NCBI GenBank assembly: GCA_017538105.1
Contig: JAFYJN010000035.1
Location: 62,001-126,000 of the forward strand
Direction: 5' to 3'
Source: Prevotella sp.
Lineage (GTDB): Bacteria > Bacteroidota > Bacteroidia > Bacteroidales > Bacteroidaceae
Length of the DNA stretch: 64,000 bases
The notes under the pieces are model-generated. The model was not told the origin of the DNA, searched no databases, and was given only the letters and a program-made list of their open reading frames with translations. Below, one piece after another: positions 27,293 to 36,268 of the stretch. The position numbers and the translations under genes are program-made. The first letter of the stretch is position 1. Each line of letters begins with the position of its first letter.

Positions 27293-29377
27293 ATGAAGAA
27301 ATTATATGTGATACTGTTTCTCTTCTGCGGGCTGACGATGACAGCAGGCACGGCGATGGCACAGGAAAAGACCCCTGCTTTTCCCGGAGCAGAAGGCTTT
27401 GGACGTTACGTTACCGGAGGTCGTGGTGGCAAGGTGGTACATGTGACCAATCTGAACAACAGCGGCACCGGTTCGTTGCGTTGGGCATTGAACCAAACAG
27501 GTACGCGCACCATCGTGTTCGACGTGAGTGGCACCATCCATCTCACATCGGCATTGAGTGTGAGCAGCGGCAATGTGACGATAGCCGGTCAGACCGCCCC
27601 TGGCGATGGTATCTGCGTGGCCGACTATCCCTTCAGTATCGCTGCCAACAATGTTATTGTGAGGTATATGCGTTTCCGTCTGGGTAACAACAACGTTACA
27701 TTGGACGGTGCCGATGGTTGGGATGGACTAGGAGCCATGGACCAGAAGAACATCATCATCGACCACTGTTCTGTCAGTTGGAGCATAGACGAGTGTCTGA
27801 GCGTGTATGGTTGTGAGAATACCACCGTTCAGTGGTGTTTGGTTACACAGAGTCTGAAAAATGCAGGTCATTCCAAAGGAGCACACGGCTATGGTGGCAA
27901 CTGGGGCGGCAGTGGGGCCTCGTTCCACCACAACCTTATGGCCCATCACGAAAGCCGCGAGCCTCGTTTGGGTCCACGTTACACCACTCAGTTGGACGAG
28001 CGTATGGACATGCGCAACAATGTTTTTTACAATTGGGGCGGCAATGGTTGTTATGGTGGAGAGGCCATGCATGTGAACATCGTGAACAACTACTACAAGC
28101 CCGGTCCACGAACGATGCAAATCAGCACGACGAAACGCAAGCGAATTGCCTCCATCGGCATCCGCACCAACAGTTACATCGCCAGCTATCCCGACTACGC
28201 CCCCACCCTTCACATGTGGGGCACCTATTTTGTAGACGGCAACGTGAACGAGAAATACAGCGACGTGACCAATGATAACTGGACCTACGGCATGTACAAC
28301 CAGATTGACGCAAGCGGCAACGATGGTCTATATACCGACGAAGTGAAAAACCAGATTCGCTTGTCGGAGCCTATCAACTTCATCAGCACCACCACCCACA
28401 GTGCCGAGCAAGCCTACGAGAAAGTGCTTTTATATGTGGGAGCCTGTCTGCACCGTGACAGTTACGATGAGTTGATGTTGAATGACGTGGAAAATGGCGT
28501 GGCCACTTACGGCACAAAAGGCATTATCGACAGCCAGAATGAGAACAAACCTGCTGATGCCGATGATGACTGGAGTGCCTGGCCCACATTGGAGAGTGAA
28601 GCAGCTCCTGTCGACAGCGATGGCGACGGTATGCCTGACACATGGGAGAACGCCCATGGCCTGGATGCCAACGATGGTGATGACGGAGCCATTGTCGGTG
28701 CTAACGGTTACACCAATTTGGAGAACTACCTCAATTCATTGGTCGCCGACATTACCGAAGCTGAATATGCCGACGGCGAAGTGATGGGTTCCATTATCGA
28801 AGAAGGAGGCGAAGAGGCGAAAACCAGTTACGAGATTTCGCCCGCCACCCATGAGACAGGTTGGGCCTTTGAAGATGGTTTCAGCATCAGTTGCAACAAG
28901 GAATATGCCGAGGGCAATTCATGTGGCATGAAAGGTATCAAGTATTCACGCAACACGAAATATACCATCAATATACCTGACGGTATCAGCATAGCGAGAG
29001 TAGACTTTACTGGTTTCAGCAATGTGAACGACGAAGGAGCTTACCTTGGTGAATTAGATGGGGTTACGTTTGATGAGACAGAATACGTATTCCCCCCACG
29101 CAGTGGCGGTGAATATGTGACACACAGCGTGGATTTGGCATCGCCAGTCAACAGCAAGTTGACTTTCACGCCCAAGGGGCAACAAGTGGTTTGGAACATC
29201 ACGCTTTATACACCGGCCTCGACGGGTATAGCCGAGATTTACGTTCCCATGGCGAGCAGTAGTGACTTGCATACCATCGATGGCAGGTTGGTGAAACGTG
29301 GAGCAAGTGAAGAAGACTTGGGCTCACTTCCCAAAGGCATATATATACTTGGTGGAAAAAAGGTGGTAAAGAGATAG
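27293..29377 (+). CDS. Pectate lyase, polysaccharide lyase family 1, with C-terminal sorting-like domain
   Basis: Cleaves polygalacturonate by beta-elimination. 694 residues. Signal peptide MKKLYVILFLFCGLTMTAGT, cleavage after AMA. The start of the mature protein, FPGAEGFGRYVTGGRGGKVV, is typical of PL1; the beta-helix follows with TIAGQTAPGDGICVADYP, NIIIDHCSVSWSIDECLSVY and HESREPRLGPRY (about 219-230), the likely catalytic arginine region. After it comes a calcium-binding type segment DSDGDGMPDTWENAHGLDAN, a beta-sandwich (about 510-640) and a last ~50 residues ending GIYILGGKKVVKR, resembling type IX secretion sorting domains. Last gene of the locus, closed by the hairpin at 29413. Confidence 0.9.
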   Translation: MKKLYVILFLFCGLTMTAGTAMAQEKTPAFPGAEGFGRYVTGGRGGKVVHVTNLNNSGTGSLRWALNQTGTRTIVFDVSGTIHLTSALSVSSGNVTIAGQTAPGDGICVADYPFSIAANNVIVRYMRFRLGNNNVTLDGADGWDGLGAMDQKNIIIDHCSVSWSIDECLSVYGCENTTVQWCLVTQSLKNAGHSKGAHGYGGNWGGSGASFHHNLMAHHESREPRLGPRYTTQLDERMDMRNNVFYNWGGNGCYGGEAMHVNIVNNYYKPGPRTMQISTTKRKRIASIGIRTNSYIASYPDYAPTLHMWGTYFVDGNVNEKYSDVTNDNWTYGMYNQIDASGNDGLYTDEVKNQIRLSEPINFISTTTHSAEQAYEKVLLYVGACLHRDSYDELMLNDVENGVATYGTKGIIDSQNENKPADADDDWSAWPTLESEAAPVDSDGDGMPDTWENAHGLDANDGDDGAIVGANGYTNLENYLNSLVADITEAEYADGEVMGSIIEEGGEEAKTSYEISPATHETGWAFEDGFSISCNKEYAEGNSCGMKGIKYSRNTKYTINIPDGISIARVDFTGFSNVNDEGAYLGELDGVTFDETEYVFPPRSGGEYVTHSVDLASPVNSKLTFTPKGQQVVWNITLYTPASTGIAEIYVPMASSSDLHTIDGRLVKRGASEEDLGSLPKGIYILGGKKVVKR

Positions 29378-29412
29378 AGAAGGATAGGCAAAAACCAAGG
29401 TTGCTATAGATG

Positions 29413-29447
29413 AATAAAGGAAGACTCGTGTTGGGCCTTCCTTTATT
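29413..29447. terminator. Bidirectional terminator
   Basis: AATAAAGGAAG (29413-29423) and CTTCCTTTATT (29437-29447) form a perfect 11-base stem with a 13-base loop between the convergent pectate lyase and GH57 genes. Confidence 0.8.
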
Positions 29448-29466
29448 ATTGGAGAATGGTGAGATA

Positions 29467-30888
29467 TTATTCTGCTTTAGGAGTTTCTTCCTTTTTTACT
29501 TTTGCTGGCGTTTTTTTGGCGACAGGCTTTTTCACTACTGTTTTCTTGTCAGCAGCTTTATCGAGTTTTGCTTTCAGTTTATCTTCTTCAGCCTGCATTT
29601 TCGCCACCTTCGCCTGTAGGCGTGTAATTTCTTTATCTTTCATGGAAATCTCATCGCCCTGATTTTTGATGGTGGTGAGCAATGTTTCCAGCTCGTCATT
29701 TTCAATTTCCACAGGATAGAGCGAGTTGACACGGTTGATGAAATCACCCAAGATATTCATGTAGTTCGTAAACGCGTCGAAGGGCGACTGATAAATACCA
29801 CGGTCAAGTCCCACATTCGATGGTTTTGTTGTCATGAATCGGAAATTGTTGGAAGCCTGCAAATAATCCCAGTCCTGGTTAATGCGCGGGTCGTTGCAGA
29901 TGCGTACACGGTCAGCCACGGAATAGAGTTTGTTGAAAGCCTCGCGCTGCATGGGATTACCAAGCCAACAACTGACATCGCGTTCCTCGTCCACCCATGA
30001 CAGTGTATCAGGAACATCCAGGGCACTCACACTCTTCATCTTCATGCATATTTCTGTAGGAGTGGAGAATGTAATACCCTTCTTCTTGGCACATGCAGGC
30101 AGAGCCTTAATAAATTCCAGAATATTCGTGGACAATGGCTGGGCGATGCCCAATGCCGACAGTTCCATAAAGATATTTATAATCTGTTCCTCTTCGGGCA
30201 GTTCAGCAATGCGCTGCATGTAATTGTCGGCGAATAGCGGATATCCTTCCCATTCCGTGTTTCCGAAACGTAGCGAAATATCATCGGAGAGCGTAACATC
30301 ACGCAACAATAACTTAAGGTTCGGCGCGATGGCACAGTTGTACACATAATGCGGTGATTTCCATCCCAACACATGTTTTGCTCCTTCAGTAAGCATTCCC
30401 TTAAAGCCCATAGCTGCCACTTGCCCACCTATGTCATCGGAATAGATGAGCGAAGAGTTGCGCAACACCTTTGGTTCCTGGTTGAAATACTCCTTCACCT
30501 TTGTACACTGTTTCTTCACTTCCGCAGCGAATGACTCCTCGTTGATGAGCGAAGCCAACCCATGAGAATAGGGTTCCGCGAGAAATTCCACACACCCTGT
30601 ATTGTTCAGTTCTTGCAGTTTCTCAAGTACCTGTGGAGCATGCATTTCCAATTGCTCGATGCCCACGCCAGACAGAGAGAAAGCCACTTTGAAAGCCTTT
30701 CCATTGGCATTGATCATGTCGAGCAACGTGTTGAGAGCTGGCATATATGAGCGTTCGGCAATATCAGATATGGAACGTTCATTCTCATAATCGTCGTAAT
30801 AGTAGTGGTCAGTACCGATGTCGAAGAAACGGTAGCGTTTGAGATGAATTATCTGGTGTATCTCAAAATATAGACAGATTGTTTTCAT
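29467..30888 (-). CDS. Glycoside hydrolase family 57 alpha-amylase-like protein
   Basis: Cytoplasmic alpha-glucan hydrolase or transferase of the glycogen operon. 473 residues from MKTICLYFEIHQIIHLKRYR, the GH57 N-terminal block with its His. Further family blocks: AFSLSGVGIEQLE, CVEFLAEPYSHGLASL, VLRNSSLIYSDDIGG and ISLRFGNTEWEGYPL. The C-terminal ~70 residues form a coiled coil (KDKEITRLQAKVAKMQAEED) followed by a Lys/Ala/Pro tail (KKPVAKKTPAKVKK) that GH57 enzymes do not need. The frame runs 19 codons further upstream, but those codons contain a CCCC/GGGG hairpin. Third gene of the debranching-GT4-GH57 operon. Confidence 0.88.
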   Translation of the reverse strand: MKTICLYFEIHQIIHLKRYRFFDIGTDHYYYDDYENERSISDIAERSYMPALNTLLDMINANGKAFKVAFSLSGVGIEQLEMHAPQVLEKLQELNNTGCVEFLAEPYSHGLASLINEESFAAEVKKQCTKVKEYFNQEPKVLRNSSLIYSDDIGGQVAAMGFKGMLTEGAKHVLGWKSPHYVYNCAIAPNLKLLLRDVTLSDDISLRFGNTEWEGYPLFADNYMQRIAELPEEEQIINIFMELSALGIAQPLSTNILEFIKALPACAKKKGITFSTPTEICMKMKSVSALDVPDTLSWVDEERDVSCWLGNPMQREAFNKLYSVADRVRICNDPRINQDWDYLQASNNFRFMTTKPSNVGLDRGIYQSPFDAFTNYMNILGDFINRVNSLYPVEIENDELETLLTTIKNQGDEISMKDKEITRLQAKVAKMQAEEDKLKAKLDKAADKKTVVKKPVAKKTPAKVKKEETPKAE

Positions 30889-30894
30889 AAAATA

Positions 30895-30940
30895 GCCCCC
30901 CTCTAATCCCCCGAAGGGGAAGACCAAATAGGGGAATTGG
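30895..30940. repeat. CCCC...GGGG intergenic hairpin repeat
   Basis: GCCCCCCTCTAATCCCCCGA is followed by AGGGGAAG and a second GGGGA; TCCCCC (30907-30912) and AGGGGA (30915-30920) make a tight hairpin. Similar CCCCTCTAATCCCCC elements are dispersed in Bacteroidetes genomes. It lies inside the glycogen operon and could act as a processing or attenuation site. Confidence 0.45.
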
Positions 30941-30987
30941 GTCATGAGTTATTGATTATATATACTTAAATAACATTATTGAGTTTG

Positions 30988-32259
30988 TCACTTCTCCCAT
31001 CCAAGGGTGCGTCGGTATAGCGTGAGGATCCATGCGCCCACTTTTTCCCAAGTGATTTGGTCGACTTCCCTTTTTCCTTCTTCTTGAAGATACTTAAACA
31101 GAGAATCGTTGTGGCAGATGGAATAGATTGCATCGGCCAAAGCATGAATATCCCAGTAGTCGACTTTTATGCAGTTTTCAAGAATTTCCGCACATCCACT
31201 CTGCTTGGAAATGATGGATGGCGTACCACACTGCATCGCCTCCAGAGGTGATATTCCAAAAGGTTCGCTCACCGAAGGCATGACATACACATCCGAGTCT
31301 TTCAGACATTCATACACCTGTTTGCCCCGCATAAACCCTGGGAAATGGAACCTATCGGCGATGCCCCTTTCCGCTGCGAGAGAAATCATGGCGTCCATCA
31401 TGTCTCCAGACCCCGCCATGCAGAATCGGACATTACGTGTACGGTGTAACACCATTGTGGCCGCCTCGACGAAATATTCCGGTCCTTTTTGCATTGTGAT
31501 ACGTCCAAGGAATGTCACCACCTTTTCCTTACCCGTATGGTCAGGTCTTGGTATGTCTTGCAGTTCCTGTTTAAGAGGATACACTGCATTATGAACTGTA
31601 AATACCTTTCTAGGATCCTGAAAATAATGGTTGATGACCGTTTGTCGTGTCAGTTCCGACACACACATGATACAATCAGCATTATCCATACCATCTTTTT
31701 CAATGGAGTAAACCGTTGGGTTCACTTTTCCCCTAGATCGGTCGAAATCTGTGGCATGCACATGGATACACAAAGGTTTTCCGCTTACGCTTTTAGCATG
31801 GATGCCCGCAGGATAGGTAAGCCAGTCGTGGGCGTGGATGATATCAAACTCCTCCGTTCTTGCCACCACCCCCGCTATAATGGAATAGTTGTTAATTTCC
31901 TCGTGTAGGTTTTTGGGATATCCTCCAGCAAACTCCATGGCACCGAGGTCGTTTACATGCATATAGTTAAAGTCAGCATAAATGTGGTCACGGAGTCTGA
32001 AATAGTAGTCGGGATCCATAATATTCCCCACCCTATTTCTGACATAATCCCTGTCGACATCACGCCATGTTATAGGCACCGCATTCATGGCCACGATACG
32101 CGCCGCCGATTGGTCTTCGTCGCCGAATGGATGAGGCAGGCACAGAGTGATATCCATGTTTCCCTGAGCGTGCAAGCCCTCCGAGATTCCATAGTTGGCC
32201 GTTGCGAGTCCACCAAACACATGAGGAGGATACTCCCATCCAAACATCAATACTTTCAT
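30988..32259 (-). CDS. GT4 glycosyltransferase, glycogen synthase-like
   Basis: Retaining glycosyltransferase expected to extend glycogen or a related alpha-glucan. 423 residues from MKVLMFGWEYPPHVFGGLAT; the HVFGGLAT loop binds the nucleotide sugar. Seen: DIIHAHDWLTYPAG (about 140-153), ILHVHATDFDR-like CIHVHATDFDR, then the C-terminal Rossmann domain with VTFLGRITMQKGPEYFVEAA and the EX7E motif PSVSEPFGISPLEAMQCGTP. It lies between the debranching enzyme (15-base gap) and GH57 gene, an arrangement I recall from Bacteroides. Bacterial GlgA (GT5) is different in length and motif, so the symbol is left blank. Confidence 0.88.
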   Translation of the reverse strand: MKVLMFGWEYPPHVFGGLATANYGISEGLHAQGNMDITLCLPHPFGDEDQSAARIVAMNAVPITWRDVDRDYVRNRVGNIMDPDYYFRLRDHIYADFNYMHVNDLGAMEFAGGYPKNLHEEINNYSIIAGVVARTEEFDIIHAHDWLTYPAGIHAKSVSGKPLCIHVHATDFDRSRGKVNPTVYSIEKDGMDNADCIMCVSELTRQTVINHYFQDPRKVFTVHNAVYPLKQELQDIPRPDHTGKEKVVTFLGRITMQKGPEYFVEAATMVLHRTRNVRFCMAGSGDMMDAMISLAAERGIADRFHFPGFMRGKQVYECLKDSDVYVMPSVSEPFGISPLEAMQCGTPSIISKQSGCAEILENCIKVDYWDIHALADAIYSICHNDSLFKYLQEEGKREVDQITWEKVGAWILTLYRRTLGWEK

Positions 32260-32274
32260 AGATTTCTCCTCCTA

Positions 32275-34224
32275 TTATTTTTGATAACTATAAGATTCCA
32301 ATAAATTGAGCGTGCGCAGAATTTCCGCCACATTCATGGCGAACGACATTGCCCCTCGTCCATGGAATGGCGGATTGCCGTCGAACAATTCGCTGATGGT
32401 TCCGAGGCAATGATAGTCCATTTCCTCCTCATATCCCACCATTTGTCGTTCAATGAAACTCAGCCGTGTGCGTTTATATAATTTCAGGCACGCCTCCATA
32501 TAGAATCCTCCTAGCCACGGCCATGCCGTACCTTGGTGGTAAGCATAGTCACGCTGTGTTTGCGGTCCAACGTACATGGGATTGTATCCCCCGCTTTTCG
32601 GCGACAACGATCTCAATCCTTTAGGTGTGAGCAATTCACGTGTACATACATCGAGAACCCCTTTCTTTTGTTGGGCGTTCAGAGGTGAGAAATCGAGTGC
32701 TACGGCGAAAATCATGTTTGGTCTAACGCTCCAGTCAATCATGTTTCCATCGACATAATCGTAGAGATAGCCATATTCATTGAGGAACGTGTCCACAAAT
32801 GCTGTTTTGCATTTCTCCGCTATATCCTCGAGTTTTTCCGCCCTTTCTGTCTTTCCGTTCTCAGCTGCCAACGAGGCGGCGAATTTCAGGGCGTTGTACC
32901 ACAATGCATTGAATTCCACAATGAAACCCGAGCGCGGCACAACAGGTCTTCCGTTCGCCGTAGAGTTCATCCATGTCACCGCCTTGTCGCGCCCATCTGT
33001 GCGCAGCAACCCATTCTCTTCGAGCCAAAGGTTAGGATGTCCATCATCGATAATGAAATCGACGATATCGTCGACCAGTTTTCCATACATCTGGTATCCT
33101 TTTTTCCGTCCGCACTCCTTGCAGTATTGTTGAATGGCCCAAATCGCCCAAAGAGGGACATCGGGTTGTTCCATCTCGTATATTTTCACAGACAACGGTT
33201 TTCCTTTCATAAACTCGCGCAGTCCTTTTTCCGCCGTTTTCATGACCAATTCGAAGTAGTCCTGTTCTTCAATGGCCAACGTTAGTCCAGGCAATGCTAT
33301 AAACGTATCTCTGGCTCTGCATTTGAACCACGGATATCCTGCGAGCAGGTATCTGTCATCGTTTTTCGCCCTGTTATGGAATTGGTGAGCCGCATTGACC
33401 AAGCAGTGGAAGAAGTTGTCGCGTGGAGCCCTTTCTTCTATCTCCTTTTGAACAAGTCGTTTCAGCGTATTGCTTTTTATTTCCGAGGTAGAGGCAGAAA
33501 ATACAATGCTTTCACCTTTTTTGATGTCCATTTCGAAATATCCCGGAACGTAGAGGTCCTCATTAGAGGCATATCCCCTTTCCTGCTCTTTCGGATATTC
33601 CACGCCCCTGTACCAATCCGGCTGGAAGATGAATTCATTCTTCTTGGAGAACTGCATATAGAGGTCCGGATACCCTGCGTACATACACGTTTTTATACCA
33701 TTGTCGACAGGGTGGTATTCGCGTGAAGCAGTATAGTTCTCATGCGTGAACTGGCGTACACTTCTGAATGCCAGGAACGGTCTGAAACGCAGTTTTGTAG
33801 CCGAGTGTGCGTCATCAAGGGTGTAGCGTATGAGAATACGGTCCTCATAATGTTGGAACACCACTTCTTTTTTTAAGATGACTCCTCCCACTCGGTAGAT
33901 AGTAGTAGGCACTTTGTCACAGTCGAATTGTCTGATGTACTTGTGTCCTTTTGGACTGAAATTGTTTCCTTGGTACTTATGCAGTCCGAGATTGAATTCG
34001 GCCCCATGCTGTACCACGGTAACATCGAGTGACGATAACAGCACATGGTTTTCATCATCCAGTTCAGGTATAGGGACGACGAGCAATCCATGATACTTTC
34101 TCGTGTTGCAATCGACGATCGTAGAGCAGGAATATGCTCCCGACCTGTTGGTACGCAACAGTTCTCTGGGCAATGATTCCTGCAAATTGGTCATCAATGC
34201 TTTTTCTAATCGAAGATAGCTCAT
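32275..34224 (-). CDS. Glycogen debranching enzyme, amylo-alpha-1,6-glucosidase (GH133)
   Basis: Removes alpha-1,6 branches from glycogen. 649 residues, the normal single-polypeptide bacterial length. The N-terminal beta domain (about 1-260) carries TNRSGAYSCSTIVDCNTRKYHGLLV; the C-terminal (alpha/alpha)6 barrel has AGYPWFKCRARDTFIALPGL, DVPLWAIWAIQQY, DGRDKAVTWMNST and YAYHQGTAWPWLGGFYMEA. First gene of the minus-strand operon, with a consensus promoter at 34306-34336. The gap to the divergent Crp-like gene is about 290 bases and holds only the two promoters. Confidence 0.93.
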   Translation of the reverse strand: MSYLRLEKALMTNLQESLPRELLRTNRSGAYSCSTIVDCNTRKYHGLLVVPIPELDDENHVLLSSLDVTVVQHGAEFNLGLHKYQGNNFSPKGHKYIRQFDCDKVPTTIYRVGGVILKKEVVFQHYEDRILIRYTLDDAHSATKLRFRPFLAFRSVRQFTHENYTASREYHPVDNGIKTCMYAGYPDLYMQFSKKNEFIFQPDWYRGVEYPKEQERGYASNEDLYVPGYFEMDIKKGESIVFSASTSEIKSNTLKRLVQKEIEERAPRDNFFHCLVNAAHQFHNRAKNDDRYLLAGYPWFKCRARDTFIALPGLTLAIEEQDYFELVMKTAEKGLREFMKGKPLSVKIYEMEQPDVPLWAIWAIQQYCKECGRKKGYQMYGKLVDDIVDFIIDDGHPNLWLEENGLLRTDGRDKAVTWMNSTANGRPVVPRSGFIVEFNALWYNALKFAASLAAENGKTERAEKLEDIAEKCKTAFVDTFLNEYGYLYDYVDGNMIDWSVRPNMIFAVALDFSPLNAQQKKGVLDVCTRELLTPKGLRSLSPKSGGYNPMYVGPQTQRDYAYHQGTAWPWLGGFYMEACLKLYKRTRLSFIERQMVGYEEEMDYHCLGTISELFDGNPPFHGRGAMSFAMNVAEILRTLNLLESYSYQK

Positions 34225-34305
34225 TTTTTGGTTTTATTAAGGTTTATAAATTCTCTGTTTTGTTGTGGAGGAGCCCATATATTGCCCCACCGTCAAAAGT
34301 TTGTT

Positions 34306-34336
34306 CAAAGTTAGCATTTTTTTCTCACGTCTCCAA
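34306..34336 (-). promoter_or_regulatory. Promoter of the glycogen operon
   Basis: Minus strand TTG (34336-34334), 20 bases, TAACTTTG (34313-34306). The leader to the ATG at 34224 is about 75 bases. Confidence 0.65.
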
Positions 34337-34427
34337 TTATTGGATAAGTTTTTTCGATAAAATGTTTTTTTTTATGGTATAATGAGGAAAAATTGTGAAA
34401 AAAGTGAGTTATATGAATGTTTTTCCG

Positions 34428-34435
34428 TATATTTG
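34428..34435 (+). promoter_or_regulatory. Probable -7 box of the Crp-like gene
   Basis: TATATTTG lies 79 bases before the ATG at 34515. No -33 box at the usual spacing. Confidence 0.5.
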
Positions 34436-34514
34436 CCATCATCTATACTTCCATGAAGTAAACACACCAACCATTTCCAAGCCTCTATTATACCAACATA
34501 CTTAATACTATACT

Positions 34515-35246
34515 ATGTCGAAAAACCTGCCACATTCAGACCATGTTGTAGACCTGTTCTGCACCTGTCTGCAAATATCCAATCCCACTCATAGGAAACT
34601 GATAAGCGATCATCTCGCCATACGCTGTTACAAACCAAAAGAAACCATCTACCATGAGGGAGAACTTCCCAGCAGTCTATTCCTTATGATTGAGGGCAAG
34701 GCCAAGATATTCCGTGAGACCGCCAAACACGACCGTATTCTCCGGATGCTCGCGCCCTCAGAATTTTTCGGTTATCCCCCCTATTTTACCTCATCACGTT
34801 TTTATGTAAGTGTCATTTGTGTGGAATCGTCCATCGTGGCCGCCATCCCCTTATCAGTCTTGAAAGAATTGATAGAGACAGAACCATATGTATCTCAATA
34901 TTTCTTGCGTCAGTTTGCCATTCTGTTAAGCATTTCCGACAAGCGCGGGGAGGTGATTGCCCGCATGAACCTCCGTGCCCGTCTATCCATGGGGCTATTG
35001 TATCTCAGCAACAAATTCGGTATGGAAGAAGACGGTCAGACTTTGAATGTGAGGTTGACACGTGAAGAACTTGGTGATCTTACGAACATGAATACAAGCA
35101 ACGCCATCCGCACCCTGTCACAATTTGCCTCAGAAGGACTTATAGAGACACAGGGCAGGTGTATCCGTCTGATTGACAAGGAACGGTTGATGAATGAAAT
35201 AGAAGATCCTAGTTTGTTATTCGAAAGCGCCCAATTAGGAATTTAA
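34515..35246 (+). CDS. Crp/Fnr family transcriptional regulator
   Basis: 243 residues. Residues about 20-140 are the cyclic-nucleotide-binding-like beta-roll (KETIYHEGELPSSLFLMIEG, KAKIFRETAKHDRILRMLAPSEFFGYPP); the effector is unknown and the phosphate-binding cassette is not a canonical cAMP type. A long dimer helix leads to a C-terminal helix-turn-helix with RLTREELGDLTNMNTSNAIRTLSQFASEGLIE, the Crp_Fnr_HTH pattern. No iron-sulfur cysteine cluster is apparent. Divergent from the glycogen operon with a 290-base shared region, so regulation of glycogen genes is possible but not shown. Confidence 0.88.
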   Translation: MSKNLPHSDHVVDLFCTCLQISNPTHRKLISDHLAIRCYKPKETIYHEGELPSSLFLMIEGKAKIFRETAKHDRILRMLAPSEFFGYPPYFTSSRFYVSVICVESSIVAAIPLSVLKELIETEPYVSQYFLRQFAILLSISDKRGEVIARMNLRARLSMGLLYLSNKFGMEEDGQTLNVRLTREELGDLTNMNTSNAIRTLSQFASEGLIETQGRCIRLIDKERLMNEIEDPSLLFESAQLGI

Positions 35247-35275
35247 TGAATCAGCAAAAATGAATAGTCATATCT

Positions 35276-36202
35276 TTACGGTATAATGAAGGACACCACC
35301 TCCTGTTCCACTTCTATACGGAAAGGTCCCACGGGAGTATTCATCAGTCTTCCGTCGATACCGATACTCGCCCTTTCCGCCTTTAGCACCTCCACTGCCT
35401 TGGTGCGGTATGGATGAACATCGCGGTGGTTGAGTATCTTTCCGCTATAAAGCAAGTAAAACCCTTCGAAAAGTTGTGTTACTTCGGGATGATAAACCAC
35501 CGATACATCGAGCCATCCGTTATAAGGCACGGCATTCGGTGTGAACCCATATCCTTGGGCGTTGCCTATCGACACCGACATTATTTTGCGTTTGATGGTA
35601 TCGTCGTTAATTTTGAGATGCATCTTGTATTCGAGCCGTTGAAACACCATTTTTAGAGAGGCGGGGATGATGGACACCGTATTCACACCCATCCATCCCG
35701 TCGTTTTCCTTCTCATGTTCATGACCGACGCCACCAGTCCTATATTGAGACTGTTGTGGAAATAACGGTGGCATTTCTCACCATTGCTATTGGCATAATG
35801 GATGCACCCCAAGTCAATTTTCCGCGTACGTCCTTTCTTCAGCATTCCCACTGTCCCTTCAATATCATTTTCCTTGATGCCCCAGAAATGTGCGAAGTCA
35901 TTCATTTTGCCGTTGGGTATGACACCCAGTTTTATCCCTTCGCGTGTTGGTTTGTCGGCCATCATGAGACAGTTGACTGCGTCGTTTAGGGCCGAGTCGC
36001 CTCCCACAATGACTATTGTCTTATAGCCATTGTTGATGAGCATGGTGACGAGCCTGTCGACCGACGATGACTGTTCGCTCTGAACGAAATCATAGTCGAC
36101 ATTGTATTGCTTGAGGATTTTCTCAATTTTCTCCCATCTTTTTTGGGGACGGAAACTACCGCTCTTTGGGCAATAGACGATGCCCCATTTTGTATCTTTC
36201 AT
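35276..36202 (-). CDS. Lipid-kinase-like protein (DAGK fold) with altered catalytic motifs
   Basis: 308 residues with the DAGK/LCB5 fold: WGIVYCPKSGSFRPQ start, VIVGGDSALNDAV and GVIPNGKMNDFAHFWGI, FHNSLNIGLVASVM and a C-terminal IDGRL strand. Two normally invariant motifs differ: GGDGT is GGDSA (67-71) and the P-G-T/S-x-NDFA loop is PNGKMNDFA (96-104). The Asp of GGD and NDFA are kept. It may therefore use another substrate, have low activity, or be a binding protein. The other family member in this window (1307-2287) keeps both motifs. Possibly separately transcribed from miaA, which begins 66 bases upstream on the same strand. Confidence 0.8.
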   Translation of the reverse strand: MKDTKWGIVYCPKSGSFRPQKRWEKIEKILKQYNVDYDFVQSEQSSSVDRLVTMLINNGYKTIVIVGGDSALNDAVNCLMMADKPTREGIKLGVIPNGKMNDFAHFWGIKENDIEGTVGMLKKGRTRKIDLGCIHYANSNGEKCHRYFHNSLNIGLVASVMNMRRKTTGWMGVNTVSIIPASLKMVFQRLEYKMHLKINDDTIKRKIMSVSIGNAQGYGFTPNAVPYNGWLDVSVVYHPEVTQLFEGFYLLYSGKILNHRDVHPYRTKAVEVLKAERASIGIDGRLMNTPVGPFRIEVEQEVVSFIIP

Positions 36203-36268
36203 TTTTTTAAAGGAATTATAGTTGGTATAGGGCTTATTGGCTTATAAAGTTTAGAGGATTAAAGGGAA

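Noticed and set aside
29410-29619. Small plus-strand ORF after the pectate lyase
   Set aside because: It starts within the bidirectional terminator and is antisense to the GH57 tail; no recognisable protein.
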